Shown piece by piece: positions 1 to 6,040 of a stretch of 37,076 bases of DNA. The stretch spans positions 1-37,076 of the IMG/VR virus record IMGVR_UViG_3300009163_000089. One strand, written 5' to 3'. Source of the stretch: a virus. Made by a program: the position numbers and the translations under genes. The notes below the pieces were generated by a model that did not search any database, was not told the DNA's origin, and was given only the letters and a program-made list of their open reading frames with translations. Position 1 is the stretch's first letter, and every line of letters begins with the position of its first letter.

Positions 1-1
1 A

Positions 2-217
2 ATTAGAATCAACACATCAGCATGGTCAGAAGAAGACTTCTACCTAGTGACAACACTTGACGACCAAGACATCGTTGAGGTCATCAACCCACTTGTAAAC
101 GCAGAGAGGGACGGCTACGAGGAGTACGACAACGATAGCTTGTTACAAGCACTGAAAGATAGATTTCCTTGTGACCATGTAGACATGTACACTGAATTTG
201 ATAAACTAACATTCTAG
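2..217 (+). CDS. Hypothetical small phage protein, 5' end cut by window
   Basis: Open reading frame that enters from the left edge and runs 71 codons to a TAG at 215-217. The product is acidic, with many Asp and Glu residues, no membrane segment and no motif I recognise. Eight of eleven Asp codons are GAC, a C-ending preference shared by the next few genes and unlike the tail genes further right. It is the first visible member of a dense train of very short genes, typical of the accessory or early region of a phage. The true start lies outside the window. Function unknown. Confidence 0.6.
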   Translation: MRINTSAWSEEDFYLVTTLDDQDIVEVINPLVNAERDGYEEYDNDSLLQALKDRFPCDHVDMYTEFDKLTF

Positions 218-390
218 TGAACCATAGACAACTGACCCTAGACTTTTTAGAAAAGCAGAGGGACTTAGACGACAGGTCGACATTCCAACTCTACTTGATA
301 ATAGAGACGATGACCTCGTTGATTGAAGACAAAGATTTACAAGAGATACAAACAACATTTAAAAACCTAAAAACATGTACAGAACAATAG
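217..390 (+). CDS. Hypothetical 57-residue protein (GTG start)
   Basis: GTG codon overlapping the last base of the preceding TAG, followed by 57 sense codons to TAG at 388-390. The product has helix-forming stretches, including a segment with the residues FQLYL that is loosely echoed in the small frame at 2855-3040. There is no membrane segment or catalytic motif. The start was chosen because GTG at the stop junction is the first start codon in this frame and gives near-perfect packing between neighbours. It is too short to identify; coding status rests on context and codon use. Confidence 0.5.
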   Translation: MNHRQLTLDFLEKQRDLDDRSTFQLYLIIETMTSLIEDKDLQEIQTTFKNLKTCTEQ

Positions 391-512
391 ACCAATTAAC
401 CGAGGACGAGTTGCTTGAATTATCCGATAGAGAGGGTATGACAATCGACCAATTAAAAGATGAATTTAGCTCGACAATGTTTGTTGAGGAAGACTTTTTT
501 TGTAACCTATAA
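375..512 (+). CDS. Hypothetical 45-residue acidic protein
   Basis: ATG at 375 lies inside the end of the preceding gene (16-base overlap) and the frame runs to TAA at 510-512. The product is strongly acidic, with a pattern of LTEDELLEL and MTIDQLKDEF that predicts two short amphipathic helices. No known family recognised. Overlap with its neighbour and the absence of any spacer suggest translational coupling within one transcript. Confidence 0.5.
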   Translation: MYRTIDQLTEDELLELSDREGMTIDQLKDEFSSTMFVEEDFFCNL

Positions 513-525
513 AACCTAAAAAAAT

Positions 526-687
526 ATGAAAGATTATCGAATTGAATACCAAGACAGAGACCAAAACGAATTGTTCATAAGCATTGTGAACGCAGTTGAC
601 TTAGAAGACGCGACAGACTATGCGAACAAACTAATGGCCGTGACCAAACTAAACGATTTATACACCTTTGTAATAACTGAACTATGA
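526..687 (+). CDS. Hypothetical 53-residue protein
   Basis: ATG at 526 follows an A-rich leader (aaacctaaaaaaat) and runs to TGA at 685-687. The product predicts as a small alpha/beta protein: a beta-like start, a second strand containing ELFISIVNA, then a helix and a final strand. No catalytic motif. The stop overlaps the ATG of the next gene in an ATGA junction, so the two are probably translated together. Function unknown. Confidence 0.55.
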   Translation: MKDYRIEYQDRDQNELFISIVNAVDLEDATDYANKLMAVTKLNDLYTFVITEL

Positions 688-848
688 AAAATTTATTTGC
701 AATTTTAAATATTATGATGATATCCATTGGAGTATTCACTCTCATGGAAGCGAACACAAACGGAAAAGTTGTTGCGTCAGTCTACTTGATCATTCTATGC
801 ACAACAATACTTATTATTAATTGGGTTACACCCTTATTTAAAAAATAG
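684..848 (+). CDS. Small membrane protein, 54 residues
   Basis: ATG at 684 shares an ATGA overlap with the preceding stop. The 54-residue product has two hydrophobic stretches, about residues 4-20 and 29-48, separated by a short polar turn (EANTNGK), and ends in a lysine pair. That is the look of a two-helix inner-membrane protein. Phages use such proteins as holins, superinfection exclusion factors or membrane anchors, but nothing here decides among these, and the lysis genes expected beside a holin are not seen. Confidence 0.5.
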   Translation: MKNLFAILNIMMISIGVFTLMEANTNGKVVASVYLIILCTTILIINWVTPLFKK

Positions 849-853
849 AGAAA

Positions 854-955
854 ATGGAGATAAAAGAAGTAGAAGGTGGAAGGTATCAGATACTCAACCA
901 CAATGGCGAGTTAATGTTCCAAGGCACAAAAGAGCAATGTCTTGACATTCAATAA
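854..955 (+). CDS. Hypothetical 33-residue peptide
   Basis: ATG at 854 after a short A-rich spacer; TAA at 953-955. The peptide has a beta-strand pattern (GGRYQILNHNGELMFQG) followed by a short helix with one Cys. This resembles many tiny phage proteins with a single beta-hairpin. Coding status is inferred from packing between its neighbours. Confidence 0.4.
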   Translation: MEIKEVEGGRYQILNHNGELMFQGTKEQCLDIQ

Positions 956-958
956 CGA

Positions 959-1027
959 ATGATGACAATGTCGGTAAACTACGAGTGGGAGTACATGGAC
1001 ATAATGAGAAATAGTAGAAACCAATAA
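959..1027 (+). CDS. Possible 22-residue peptide
   Basis: A very short frame, ATG at 959 to TAA at 1025-1027, between two more convincing genes. It has four Met and two Trp/Tyr-rich turns. It may simply be spacer; it is listed because the spacing (3 bases after the preceding stop, 11 bases before the next start) matches the pattern of the region. Confidence 0.2.
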   Translation: MMTMSVNYEWEYMDIMRNSRNQ

Positions 1028-1038
1028 AAACAAATAAA

Positions 1039-1362
1039 ATGAAGACAATAACACTAAAAACAAAGTACGTCAAAACTGATGGGTGGAGAGGTAGACTAGA
1101 ACCAATTAACGCAATTTGTGGCTCAAACGACACGGGAAGTTATTCCGACAGTCCTTGCCCCTCAGACGTAAGAAAAAAAGAAATACAAATGGTCACGAGT
1201 ATCCTAAGAAAAAATAATATTAGGTACCGGACAACTTGGAGGGAAACAAGCAACGTCTTTTGTGTCGCACAATACGTTGTGGTGTCCGAACAAGACAAAA
1301 CAAAGGCAATAGAATTGATTGAAGACTTGCCGAGTATGACAAGGTTACTATATTTATGCTAA
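1039..1362 (+). CDS. Hypothetical 107-residue protein
   Basis: ATG at 1039 follows an A-rich leader (aaaaacaaataaa) of the sort seen before most genes here. The 107-residue product is mixed alpha/beta with four Cys (one pair close together near residues 27-40) and a C-terminal helix (QDKTKAIELIEDL). No recognised family. It precedes the 1373 gene by ten bases and is probably cotranscribed with it. Codon use matches the C-ending preference of the neighbours. Confidence 0.65.
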   Translation: MKTITLKTKYVKTDGWRGRLEPINAICGSNDTGSYSDSPCPSDVRKKEIQMVTSILRKNNIRYRTTWRETSNVFCVAQYVVVSEQDKTKAIELIEDLPSMTRLLYLC

Positions 1363-1372
1363 AAAAAAAGAC

Positions 1373-1615
1373 ATGTTAGAAATAATAATTGAAAACTACC
1401 AAGACGAAGAAATCCTCAAGGCTGATGGATTTGATGACGCAGTAATCGGAATTGATACAAATTCCATGAGACTAATTTATTCCGTTCAGAAGTGTATTGA
1501 CATCCTAAAGGAGGACGAGATGGATGAAATAGACGCAATAGAATACTTTGAATACAACGTCATTGGGGCATACGTTGGGGAGAAGACACCAATTTGGTGC
1601 AACGACTTTTTCTAA
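1373..1615 (+). CDS. Hypothetical 80-residue acidic protein
   Basis: ATG at 1373, TAA at 1613-1615. The product is acidic, with a strand (MLEIIIENY), a helix (SVQKCIDILKEDEMDEIDAIEYFEYNV) and a C-terminal CNDFF. The central helical part has the spacing of small phage regulators, but no fold is assignable. It ends the first gene train: the next 138 bases hold a tandem repeat and a promoter rather than a gene. Confidence 0.65.
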   Translation: MLEIIIENYQDEEILKADGFDDAVIGIDTNSMRLIYSVQKCIDILKEDEMDEIDAIEYFEYNVIGAYVGEKTPIWCNDFF

Positions 1616-1652
1616 ATTGTTAATAACTTTTTATAAATTGTTAATAACTTTT
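1613..1652 (+). repeat. Two 19-bp direct repeats, 21-bp period
   Basis: The 19-mer taaattgttaataactttt occurs at 1613-1631 and again, perfectly, at 1634-1652; the first copy begins in the stop codon of the preceding gene. A 21-bp period places both copies on the same face of the helix. They lie 14-53 bp upstream of the 1666-1693 promoter, where an operator or activator site would sit. The core ttgttaataac occurs a third time at 34491-34501. Confidence 0.75.
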
Positions 1653-1665
1653 GTAAAATAATTGT

Positions 1666-1693
1666 TTTGATATAATAATATATACTAACTTTG
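1666..1693 (+). promoter_or_regulatory. Bacteroidota-type promoter
   Basis: A -7 box TAACTTTG (1686-1693) matches the Bacteroidota consensus TAnnTTTG. Upstream, TTTG at 1666-1669 gives a 16-base spacer, or TTG at 1662-1664 gives 21 bases, which fits the usual 17-23 range better. The box is followed by TA, as in four other boxes in this window. It should drive the 1754 gene and those after it from a start near 1700. Confidence 0.6.
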
Positions 1694-1753
1694 TACCAAG
1701 TTTATTAAAGCAATGAACGAACTAAATTTAATGTTAACTAAAAACTAAAAACT

Positions 1754-1972
1754 ATGAAACCGATGAAAAAACAAAACGAATGGTATTTATACAAAGCATT
1801 AGTATCTTCTAAGTATGGAGTTAAATGGAAAATTTCTATTTCTAACTATTGGAAAGAAAAGAAAAATTGGGCAGGGTCTAAACCAAATGATTTTCAATAT
1901 AAAATAGTAGATGGAAAAATAGTAGATGTAAGGAACGATGTTTTACTTGCTAATATATTTACAAAAGTATAA
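1754..1972 (+). CDS. Hypothetical 72-residue basic protein
   Basis: ATG at 1754 sits directly after an 18-base leader that recurs almost exactly before the 2035 gene. The product is basic and aromatic, with NEWYLYKALVSSKYGVKWKI in the first half and a Trp-Lys-rich turn, predicting a small beta protein. It is more AT-ending in codon use than its left neighbours, hinting at a different origin. No family recognised. Confidence 0.6.
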   Translation: MKPMKKQNEWYLYKALVSSKYGVKWKISISNYWKEKKNWAGSKPNDFQYKIVDGKIVDVRNDVLLANIFTKV

Positions 1973-2034
1973 TCAAAATAACAATGGGGGGGGGTGTCGC
2001 ATCCATAACGCACAAGAACTAAAAACTAAAAATT

Positions 2035-2253
2035 ATGATGACATACGACACGTTTTTATTGTCTTGCCTAATGGCAGACATGGGAACAAATGTGAACGGC
2101 ATATCTTACGAGTCACTCCCATACGACATTCAGTTTATTAAAGCAATGAACGTATACAAGACCTTCGTCTATAGTCCCTCAAACGTGCTATCGGAGGGTG
2201 TCTACGAGTGCATGGTAAACTTCTTGACGGACAACAAAAACATAGAGTTGTGA
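2035..2253 (+). CDS. Hypothetical 72-residue protein
   Basis: ATG at 2035 (or the adjacent ATG at 2038) after the repeated leader at 2017-2034; TGA at 2251-2253. The product is largely helical with three Cys and a segment FIKAMN encoded by a 21-base block that also occurs, outside any gene, at 1699-1719. I preferred this frame over a competing one at 1938-2141 because of the leader and the junction with the next gene. Function unknown. Confidence 0.55.
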   Translation: MMTYDTFLLSCLMADMGTNVNGISYESLPYDIQFIKAMNVYKTFVYSPSNVLSEGVYECMVNFLTDNKNIEL

Positions 2254-2504
2254 AGAAAGTAGTGTGCATAAACGACAAGAACCTACCCCAAGGGGCAGAG
2301 GTTGTAAACGGAAGAGAGTACCATGTCGTCGACGAGTTCGTGAATAACTTTGAGCAAAGGGTGTTCATCATATCGGGCATAGCAAACAAGGGGACAACAA
2401 AGCACGGCCTCAATTGGTTGGGGTACTGCTCAACTAGATTTGCAGATCTAGACGACATATCAATTGAATGGGAAGCCGAAAACACTAGAGTAGGTATTAA
2501 TTAA
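2250..2504 (+). CDS. Hypothetical small beta protein, about 84 residues
   Basis: I place the start at GTG 2250, which overlaps the preceding TGA in a GTGA junction; an ATG at 2208 in the same frame would add 14 residues that read as a shadow of the upstream gene. From GTG the product begins with KKVVCINDKNLPQGAEVV, then GREYHVVDEFVN. This strand-rich opening with a Gly-Tyr/Glu turn recalls small SH3-like proteins often seen in Bacteroidota phages (recollection only). It ends in an acidic, Trp-containing tail. Confidence 0.6.
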   Translation: MKKVVCINDKNLPQGAEVVNGREYHVVDEFVNNFEQRVFIISGIANKGTTKHGLNWLGYCSTRFADLDDISIEWEAENTRVGIN

Positions 2505-2526
2505 ATAAAACTATAAAATAAAAGTT

Positions 2527-2868
2527 ATGGACAAAGAAAGAAGGTTGTCAATACAACCAAAAAGTTTAACATTAGATTGGTGGGACGAAGTTAAAAAACT
2601 TAACTTTACCCTTGAATGTAATTGGTTCTTCAAGGACTACGATGAACAAAAAGAATACGCATACATTGAACTTGAGGTTGTGTCATCACAATCCTATGAC
2701 GACAATGAGGTGTGGGTGGATGATGTATCGCTATCAGACAAGTTCCTCGCAGACCTATGCCTCGAAGCTGAGGAGGAAATCAATGGTGACTTGCATACTT
2801 ACGAGATGTGGGATTGGTGGACGCAGAAACGTGAAATAGATAAAGAGTACTACAATGAGGTGTGGTAA
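2527..2868 (+). CDS. Hypothetical 113-residue acidic protein
   Basis: ATG at 2527 follows an A-rich leader (aaaactataaaataaaagtt). The product is very acidic and aromatic, with several Trp-Trp or Trp-Asp pairs (LDWWDEV, MWDWWTQ) at both ends. A mid-section of alternating hydrophobic residues (AYIELEVVSS) suggests a beta sheet. An acidic aromatic surface of this sort is common in phage inhibitors and DNA mimics, but that is only a resemblance. No family assigned. Confidence 0.6.
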   Translation: MDKERRLSIQPKSLTLDWWDEVKKLNFTLECNWFFKDYDEQKEYAYIELEVVSSQSYDDNEVWVDDVSLSDKFLADLCLEAEEEINGDLHTYEMWDWWTQKREIDKEYYNEVW

Positions 2869-3040
2869 TAGGACAACGCTCTTCGACCAATTAGATTGGT
2901 GGGAGCGACAATGGAGAGGTAGCTTTGATTTACAGCTATACCTACAAGTTTGTAGGACAAAACGAAACGAAATAAAAACAAGTAAAGATGAAAAAGAAAA
3001 AAGAAAATTGGGTGGTAAGTTGGTCAAGCAAGTGGGCTGA
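2855..3040 (+). CDS. Possible 61-residue basic protein
   Basis: ATG at 2855 overlaps the end of the preceding gene by 14 bases; the frame runs to TAG at 3038-3040, overlapping the next gene by 53 bases. The first 45 residues look protein-like (FDQLDWWERQW, FDLQLYLQV), but the Lys-rich tail is what one expects from out-of-frame reading of the next gene. Coding status is uncertain. Confidence 0.35.
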   Translation: MRCGNRTTLFDQLDWWERQWRGSFDLQLYLQVCRTKRNEIKTSKDEKEKRKLGGKLVKQVG

Positions 3041-3260
3041 TGAGAACTTAAGTTCACCCAAAGTGAAAGGTGACACAATAGTTGAAGATGTAATTAACAA
3101 GTTCCATAAACGCTCAGAAGCCGGAATGTTAAAATACAACACAACTCTTGATAGAACTGATTTGAGTACGTTAGATTGGCTTACACATCTACAGGAGGAA
3201 CTGATGGATGCAGTCCTTTACGTTGAAAAATTAAAGAAAGAGATAGGTGGCAAAATTTAG
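2988..3260 (+). CDS. MazG-like nucleotide pyrophosphohydrolase-type protein
   Basis: A 90-residue protein whose second half fits the compact all-alpha MazG/dUTPase-like fold of phage nucleotide pyrophosphohydrolases. A helix at about 29-46 (TIVEDVINKFHKRSEAGM) is followed by KYNTTLDRTDLS and a helix at 62-85 containing LTHLQEELMDAVLYV. The E70-E71-x-x-D74 cluster matches the Mg-binding EExxD motif. Members hydrolyse non-canonical or excess NTPs, which would suit a phage balancing nucleotide pools. It is shorter than full MazG and shows only one clear acidic cluster, so catalytic activity is unproven. The start at 2988 follows a typical A-rich leader. Confidence 0.6.
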   Translation: MKKKKENWVVSWSSKWADENLSSPKVKGDTIVEDVINKFHKRSEAGMLKYNTTLDRTDLSTLDWLTHLQEELMDAVLYVEKLKKEIGGKI

Positions 3261-3435
3261 TAAATATCTATTGGTATGGATAAGCCAAAACTTGTCCATA
3301 CCTTTTTGGATGGTAGGTCATGTACATCTTTCAACAAATGTGTATGCTGACATCCATGAGATATTAATGTCCTGTGGTATGAACATTATTGTTGCTATTG
3401 GATTTGTAATAGACTATAGGGATAATGCTAAATAA
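3247..3435 (+). CDS. Small membrane protein, 62 residues (GTG start)
   Basis: GTG at 3247 overlaps the end of the MazG-like gene by 14 bases. The product has two hydrophobic stretches, about residues 5-23 (KYLLVWISQNLSIPFWMVG) and 43-56 (CGMNIIVAIGFVI), with a polar loop between them and a short charged tail. This predicts a two-pass inner-membrane protein. Function unknown. It closes the second gene train, followed by a gap with a -7 box. Confidence 0.5.
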   Translation: MAKFSKYLLVWISQNLSIPFWMVGHVHLSTNVYADIHEILMSCGMNIIVAIGFVIDYRDNAK

Positions 3436-3451
3436 AGTTTACAAATAACGA

Positions 3452-3459
3452 TACTTTTG
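3452..3459 (+). promoter_or_regulatory. Candidate promoter -7 box TACTTTTG
   Basis: TACTTTTG followed by TA, matching TAnnTTTG, in the 81-base gap before the 3517 gene. I see no convincing -33 TTG at 17-23 bases upstream, so this is a half-site call resting on position and on the resemblance to the other boxes. Confidence 0.4.
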
Positions 3460-3516
3460 TAAGATATGCTTTACATAATAGGAATATTTCCGATTAACAT
3501 TTAAAAATTTAACGAC

Positions 3517-3894
3517 ATGAAACTAGAAGTATTTACAGAAGTCCTAAATAGACTTAGGAAGCAATCAGACAAGCAAGATGTCTTGTATGAATTAGATATA
3601 GACCTTATAAACTATTCAGATGACTACACCTCAATAATAAATATTTTATTAGAAGTTTACTATGGTAAGGAGGGAACAGATTGGATTTATTGGTATCTAT
3701 ATGAGAGAGACCCTGTTGGAACAATTGACCAAGCAACTACTAATGACGGCTTACCTATTTGTTATGATATTAAGTCATTATGGGAAGAGGTAGAGCAGTG
3801 CAGGTTGGATAACAAGGATGAGTATGAGTTACCTATTGGACTAACAGATGAGGAGAAATTAGAATTCTTAAAGATAATTTCAAAAGAAATGTAA
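3517..3894 (+). CDS. Hypothetical 125-residue acidic protein
   Basis: ATG at 3517 after a long AT-rich leader. The product is acidic and mostly helical, with a central aromatic segment (VYYGKEGTDWIYWYLYER) and a C-terminal helical tail (LTDEEKLEFLKIISKEM). I recall similar proteins in other Bacteroidota phages but no function. It begins a run of T- and A-ending codons that differs from the genes before 2900. Confidence 0.7.
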   Translation: MKLEVFTEVLNRLRKQSDKQDVLYELDIDLINYSDDYTSIINILLEVYYGKEGTDWIYWYLYERDPVGTIDQATTNDGLPICYDIKSLWEEVEQCRLDNKDEYELPIGLTDEEKLEFLKIISKEM

Positions 3895-3950
3895 CTAATA
3901 TGTTAGCTATTAACAACTATTTGTCACAAATTTAGCTAATATATGGGACA

Positions 3951-3986
3951 AAGTAAAACTTATAAATAACAAGTAAAACTTATAAA
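3951..3986 (+). repeat. Two 16-bp direct repeats before the 3988 gene
   Basis: The 16-mer aagtaaaacttataaa occurs at 3951-3966 and 3971-3986, 20-base period, ending one base before the ATG at 3988. The copies lie in the translation leader itself, so they may be a duplicated A-rich initiation region or an operator. Confidence 0.7.
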
Positions 3987-3987
3987 A

Positions 3988-4383
3988 ATGAGACAGATAG
4001 TATATAATTCAGTAAAATGCCTTGAGTGTAATGAGGTGTTAGTAAGTAGATATAGACATGACTATGTTACATGTGGTTGCCCCAATGATGCTATGGCAGA
4101 TGGTGGTAACGAGTATGGAAGATATGGTGCAATGGACATGACAAAGATTGAACTTTATTATGTTTATGAAGATGATGACTTTGAGATTGTCAGAAAACAT
4201 GCAACAAGAGGTAGCAGAGGTAAGGATGGTAAGCAACCACTAACTTGGATAGCCATAGCCGACATGGATGATGACTACCTACATGCAGTACTTGACTATG
4301 GTGGAGTTGATTGGCATCTTGATTTAATTAGGAAAGAGATAGCATATAGAGATAGTTTATTAATTAAAAAACAGGACAAATGA
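3988..4383 (+). CDS. Zinc-ribbon-like phage protein (DUF7695-like N-terminus)
   Basis: The first 45 residues carry C11-x2-C14, then H24-D25 and C29-x-C31, followed by a DGG turn at 38-40 and a Tyr-Gly-Arg segment. This matches a short zinc-binding module I know from phage and Bacillus small proteins (ribbon with a central HD, then DGG). The remaining 85 residues are an acidic helical domain (DMDDDYLHAVLDYGGVDWHLDLI). No enzymatic role is known; nucleic acid or protein binding is plausible. It overlaps the next ATG by four bases. Confidence 0.6.
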   Translation: MRQIVYNSVKCLECNEVLVSRYRHDYVTCGCPNDAMADGGNEYGRYGAMDMTKIELYYVYEDDDFEIVRKHATRGSRGKDGKQPLTWIAIADMDDDYLHAVLDYGGVDWHLDLIRKEIAYRDSLLIKKQDK

Positions 4384-4610
4384 AAGTAATAATTGAGTAT
4401 GAATTTGAAGAACAAGACGATGCAAGAGTAGCCTTAGATGGATATAAATGGAAGTTAGCCATGTGGGACTTAGACCAATCGCTTAGAAGCACAACCAAGC
4501 ATGGCGTTTTTGATAACAGAGAAGCTACAGGAGTCGAACAAGATATGGCTGAAAAATTAAGAGATGCCATAAGAGAGATATTAAATGAATATAACTTAAA
4601 CTTAGACTAA
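4380..4610 (+). CDS. Hypothetical 76-residue protein
   Basis: ATG at 4380 overlaps the preceding stop (ATGA junction). The product starts with a strand (MKVIIEYEFEEQDDARVAL), then a Trp-containing helix and an acidic C-terminal helix (EKLRDAIREILNEYNL). This small alpha/beta arrangement with a DARVAL segment is common among tailed phages, where it remains uncharacterised. Confidence 0.65.
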   Translation: MKVIIEYEFEEQDDARVALDGYKWKLAMWDLDQSLRSTTKHGVFDNREATGVEQDMAEKLRDAIREILNEYNLNLD

Positions 4611-4611
4611 C

Positions 4612-4842
4612 ATGAAACAGACAGCAATGCAAGAAGCAAATGAAATGTTTTTAAACTCAAGATCCGATGAATTCTACGGATGGTTTTGGAACAACAAGGA
4701 CAGACTTTTAGAGTTAGAGAAGGAGCAGATAGTTGAGGCTCACGGAGATAAGCAAAAAACTAAAAGCGACCCCGACTCAATCGTTACCTACGGATATACT
4801 TTTACAGGAGAAAACTATTACGATAAAAACTTTAAAAAATAA
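4612..4842 (+). CDS. Hypothetical 76-residue protein
   Basis: ATG at 4612 lies one base after the preceding stop. The product has an N-terminal helix (AMQEANEMFL), a Trp-Phe-Trp turn (GWFWNNKDRLLELEKEQIV) and a polar, disordered-looking C-terminal half. No membrane segment or catalytic motif. It is last in the operon upstream of the 4854-4885 promoter. Confidence 0.6.
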   Translation: MKQTAMQEANEMFLNSRSDEFYGWFWNNKDRLLELEKEQIVEAHGDKQKTKSDPDSIVTYGYTFTGENYYDKNFKK

Positions 4843-4853
4843 ACTAAAAATTA

Positions 4854-4885
4854 TTTGGATAATAAATAAATTAAAACTAAATTTG
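4854..4885 (+). promoter_or_regulatory. Strong Bacteroidota-type promoter
   Basis: TTTG at 4854-4857, a 20-base spacer, then TAAATTTG at 4878-4885 followed by TA. This is an exact match to the Bacteroidota -33/-7 arrangement and the best promoter in the window. Transcription should begin about 4890, only a few bases before the ATG at 4896, so the first gene would have a nearly leaderless message. It is well placed to drive the replication module. Confidence 0.75.
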
Positions 4886-4895
4886 TACAAGAGTT

Positions 4896-5114
4896 ATGGC
4901 AATATTAAATTTATGTTTGGCACTACTGCTACCTATTTTAGTTGTTTTTTTGAACTATTACCTACTAACATATTTTTATGAATGTCTACTACATAAACAA
5001 AACATTATTACTTTTATTTTTTCAATGTTGTGTTTTATTTGGTACATATTTATTTCAATAATTATTTTTATAGCATCAATTAAATTAGGACTAATCAATT
5101 ATTTTAAAAATTAA
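4896..5114 (+). CDS. Membrane protein, 72 residues
   Basis: ATG at 4896 just downstream of a strong promoter. Almost the whole product is hydrophobic: about residues 2-27 and 34-64 form two or three membrane helices rich in Leu, Ile, Phe and Tyr, with a short loop (CLLHKQN) between. It may act in host membrane takeover or superinfection exclusion; holin is possible but nothing lytic is nearby. Function unknown. Confidence 0.55.
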   Translation: MAILNLCLALLLPILVVFLNYYLLTYFYECLLHKQNIITFIFSMLCFIWYIFISIIIFIASIKLGLINYFKN

Positions 5115-5127
5115 ATTAAATTAAATT

Positions 5128-5430
5128 ATGAAAAAAGAAATCTTTAATCAGTACGCACAAAAGATTGCCGATCTATTCGGGGTCGACAAGCAAGAGTTAT
5201 TCGTAAAGTCAAAGAAGAGGGACTTAGTAGATGCACGTCACTTACTATACTACCTGTGCTTCCACAGACCTATGCGACTAATATCTATCCAAAACTTTAT
5301 GGACGAGAATGGATACAACATAAGCCACCCATCAGTGATACACGGAATAAATACCGTAGAGCAAAGAGTGGCAGAGGATGCAGACTACACCTCTATTATT
5401 AAGTCAATAGAAAAATCAGTAATCAATTAA
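5128..5430 (+). CDS. DnaA domain IV-like DNA-binding protein
   Basis: A 100-residue protein that aligns by eye over nearly its whole length with the C-terminal DNA-binding domain of DnaA. It has a helix with IADLFGVDKQELF, then KKRDLVDARHLLYYL (the A36-R37 in the position of the DnaA VxARQ signature), and HPSVIHG at 67-73 in the place of the DnaA signature DHTTVLHA. DnaA binds origin 9-mers through this helix-turn-helix and basic loop. The AAA+ motor domain is absent, so this is a stand-alone DNA binder. It sits first among the recombination and replication genes. Roles could include origin marking, repression, or displacement of host DnaA. The fold call is fairly secure, the role is inference. 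Confidence 0.75.
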   Translation: MKKEIFNQYAQKIADLFGVDKQELFVKSKKRDLVDARHLLYYLCFHRPMRLISIQNFMDENGYNISHPSVIHGINTVEQRVAEDADYTSIIKSIEKSVIN

Positions 5431-5446
5431 ATCTAAATAAATAAAA

Positions 5447-6040
5447 ATGGAAAATCAAGTTAAATCAGTGTACTCTACACTGTCGCAAACAAGTGTGCGT
5501 GAGAAAATCGAAAGAAAAGGAAACCTAGACTACCTGTCTTGGGCAAATGCGTGGCACATGCTTAAAACGGCATACCCTAACGCACAACGTAAGGTCTATG
5601 AACACGACCATACAGGCTTCAATTACTTTACGGATGGTAGGACTGCCTACGTCAAGGTTGGTATAATCGTTAATGACTTAGAGCATATCGACTACCTACC
5701 TGTAATGGACTTCAGAAACAATGCACTACCAATAGACAAGGTAACTGCTACGGATGTAAACAAGACAATACAACGATCTACTGCAAAGGCAATCGCTATG
5801 CACGGACTTGGACTTAGTTTGTGGACAGGTGAAGATGTTCCGGTGACTGTTGATGTTGCACAAGCACCTCAAGAGTCAAGCCTAATAGAATTAACTAAGG
5901 GCAGTGAGAATTGGGAGAAGGTTGCTCAGTATATTACCTTGAACAAGCAGATTGGCTTAGAGAAAATCATACAGCAACTGACAACTAAGTACACTATTAG
6001 TGTAGCAGTGAATAAAGAAATAGCTAAGTTATTAAAATGA
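5447..6040 (+). CDS. Rad52-like single-strand annealing protein (DUF1071/SSAP family)
   Basis: A 197-residue protein with the typical opening of DUF1071 annealing proteins: GNLDYLSWANAW at 25-36, then a strand-rich core, and VTATDVNKTIQRSTAKAIAMHGLGLSLW-type residues about 105-132 including the conserved helix before a Gly-Leu-Gly turn. These proteins form rings on single-stranded DNA and anneal complementary strands, working with a 5'-3' exonuclease. The exonuclease is encoded immediately downstream (four-base overlap) and an SSB-like protein follows. The C-terminal 60 residues are a probable partner-binding tail. Length is slightly short for the family. Confident in family, not in the exact subfamily. 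Confidence 0.85.
   Translation: MENQVKSVYSTLSQTSVREKIERKGNLDYLSWANAWHMLKTAYPNAQRKVYEHDHTGFNYFTDGRTAYVKVGIIVNDLEHIDYLPVMDFRNNALPIDKVTATDVNKTIQRSTAKAIAMHGLGLSLWTGEDVPVTVDVAQAPQESSLIELTKGSENWEKVAQYITLNKQIGLEKIIQQLTTKYTISVAVNKEIAKLLK

Noticed and set aside
1938-2141. 67-codon frame overlapping the 2035 gene
   Set aside because: It crosses the G9 tract, lacks the repeated leader, overlaps both neighbours deeply and has a less protein-like composition.
3903-3939. Inverted repeat TTAGCT/AGCTAA as a terminator after the 3517 gene
   Set aside because: Six-base AT-rich stem with a 25-base loop and no T-run; too weak to call.
4733-4981. 82-codon frame across the 4854-4885 promoter
   Set aside because: It would run through a strong promoter gap and out-of-frame over two better genes.
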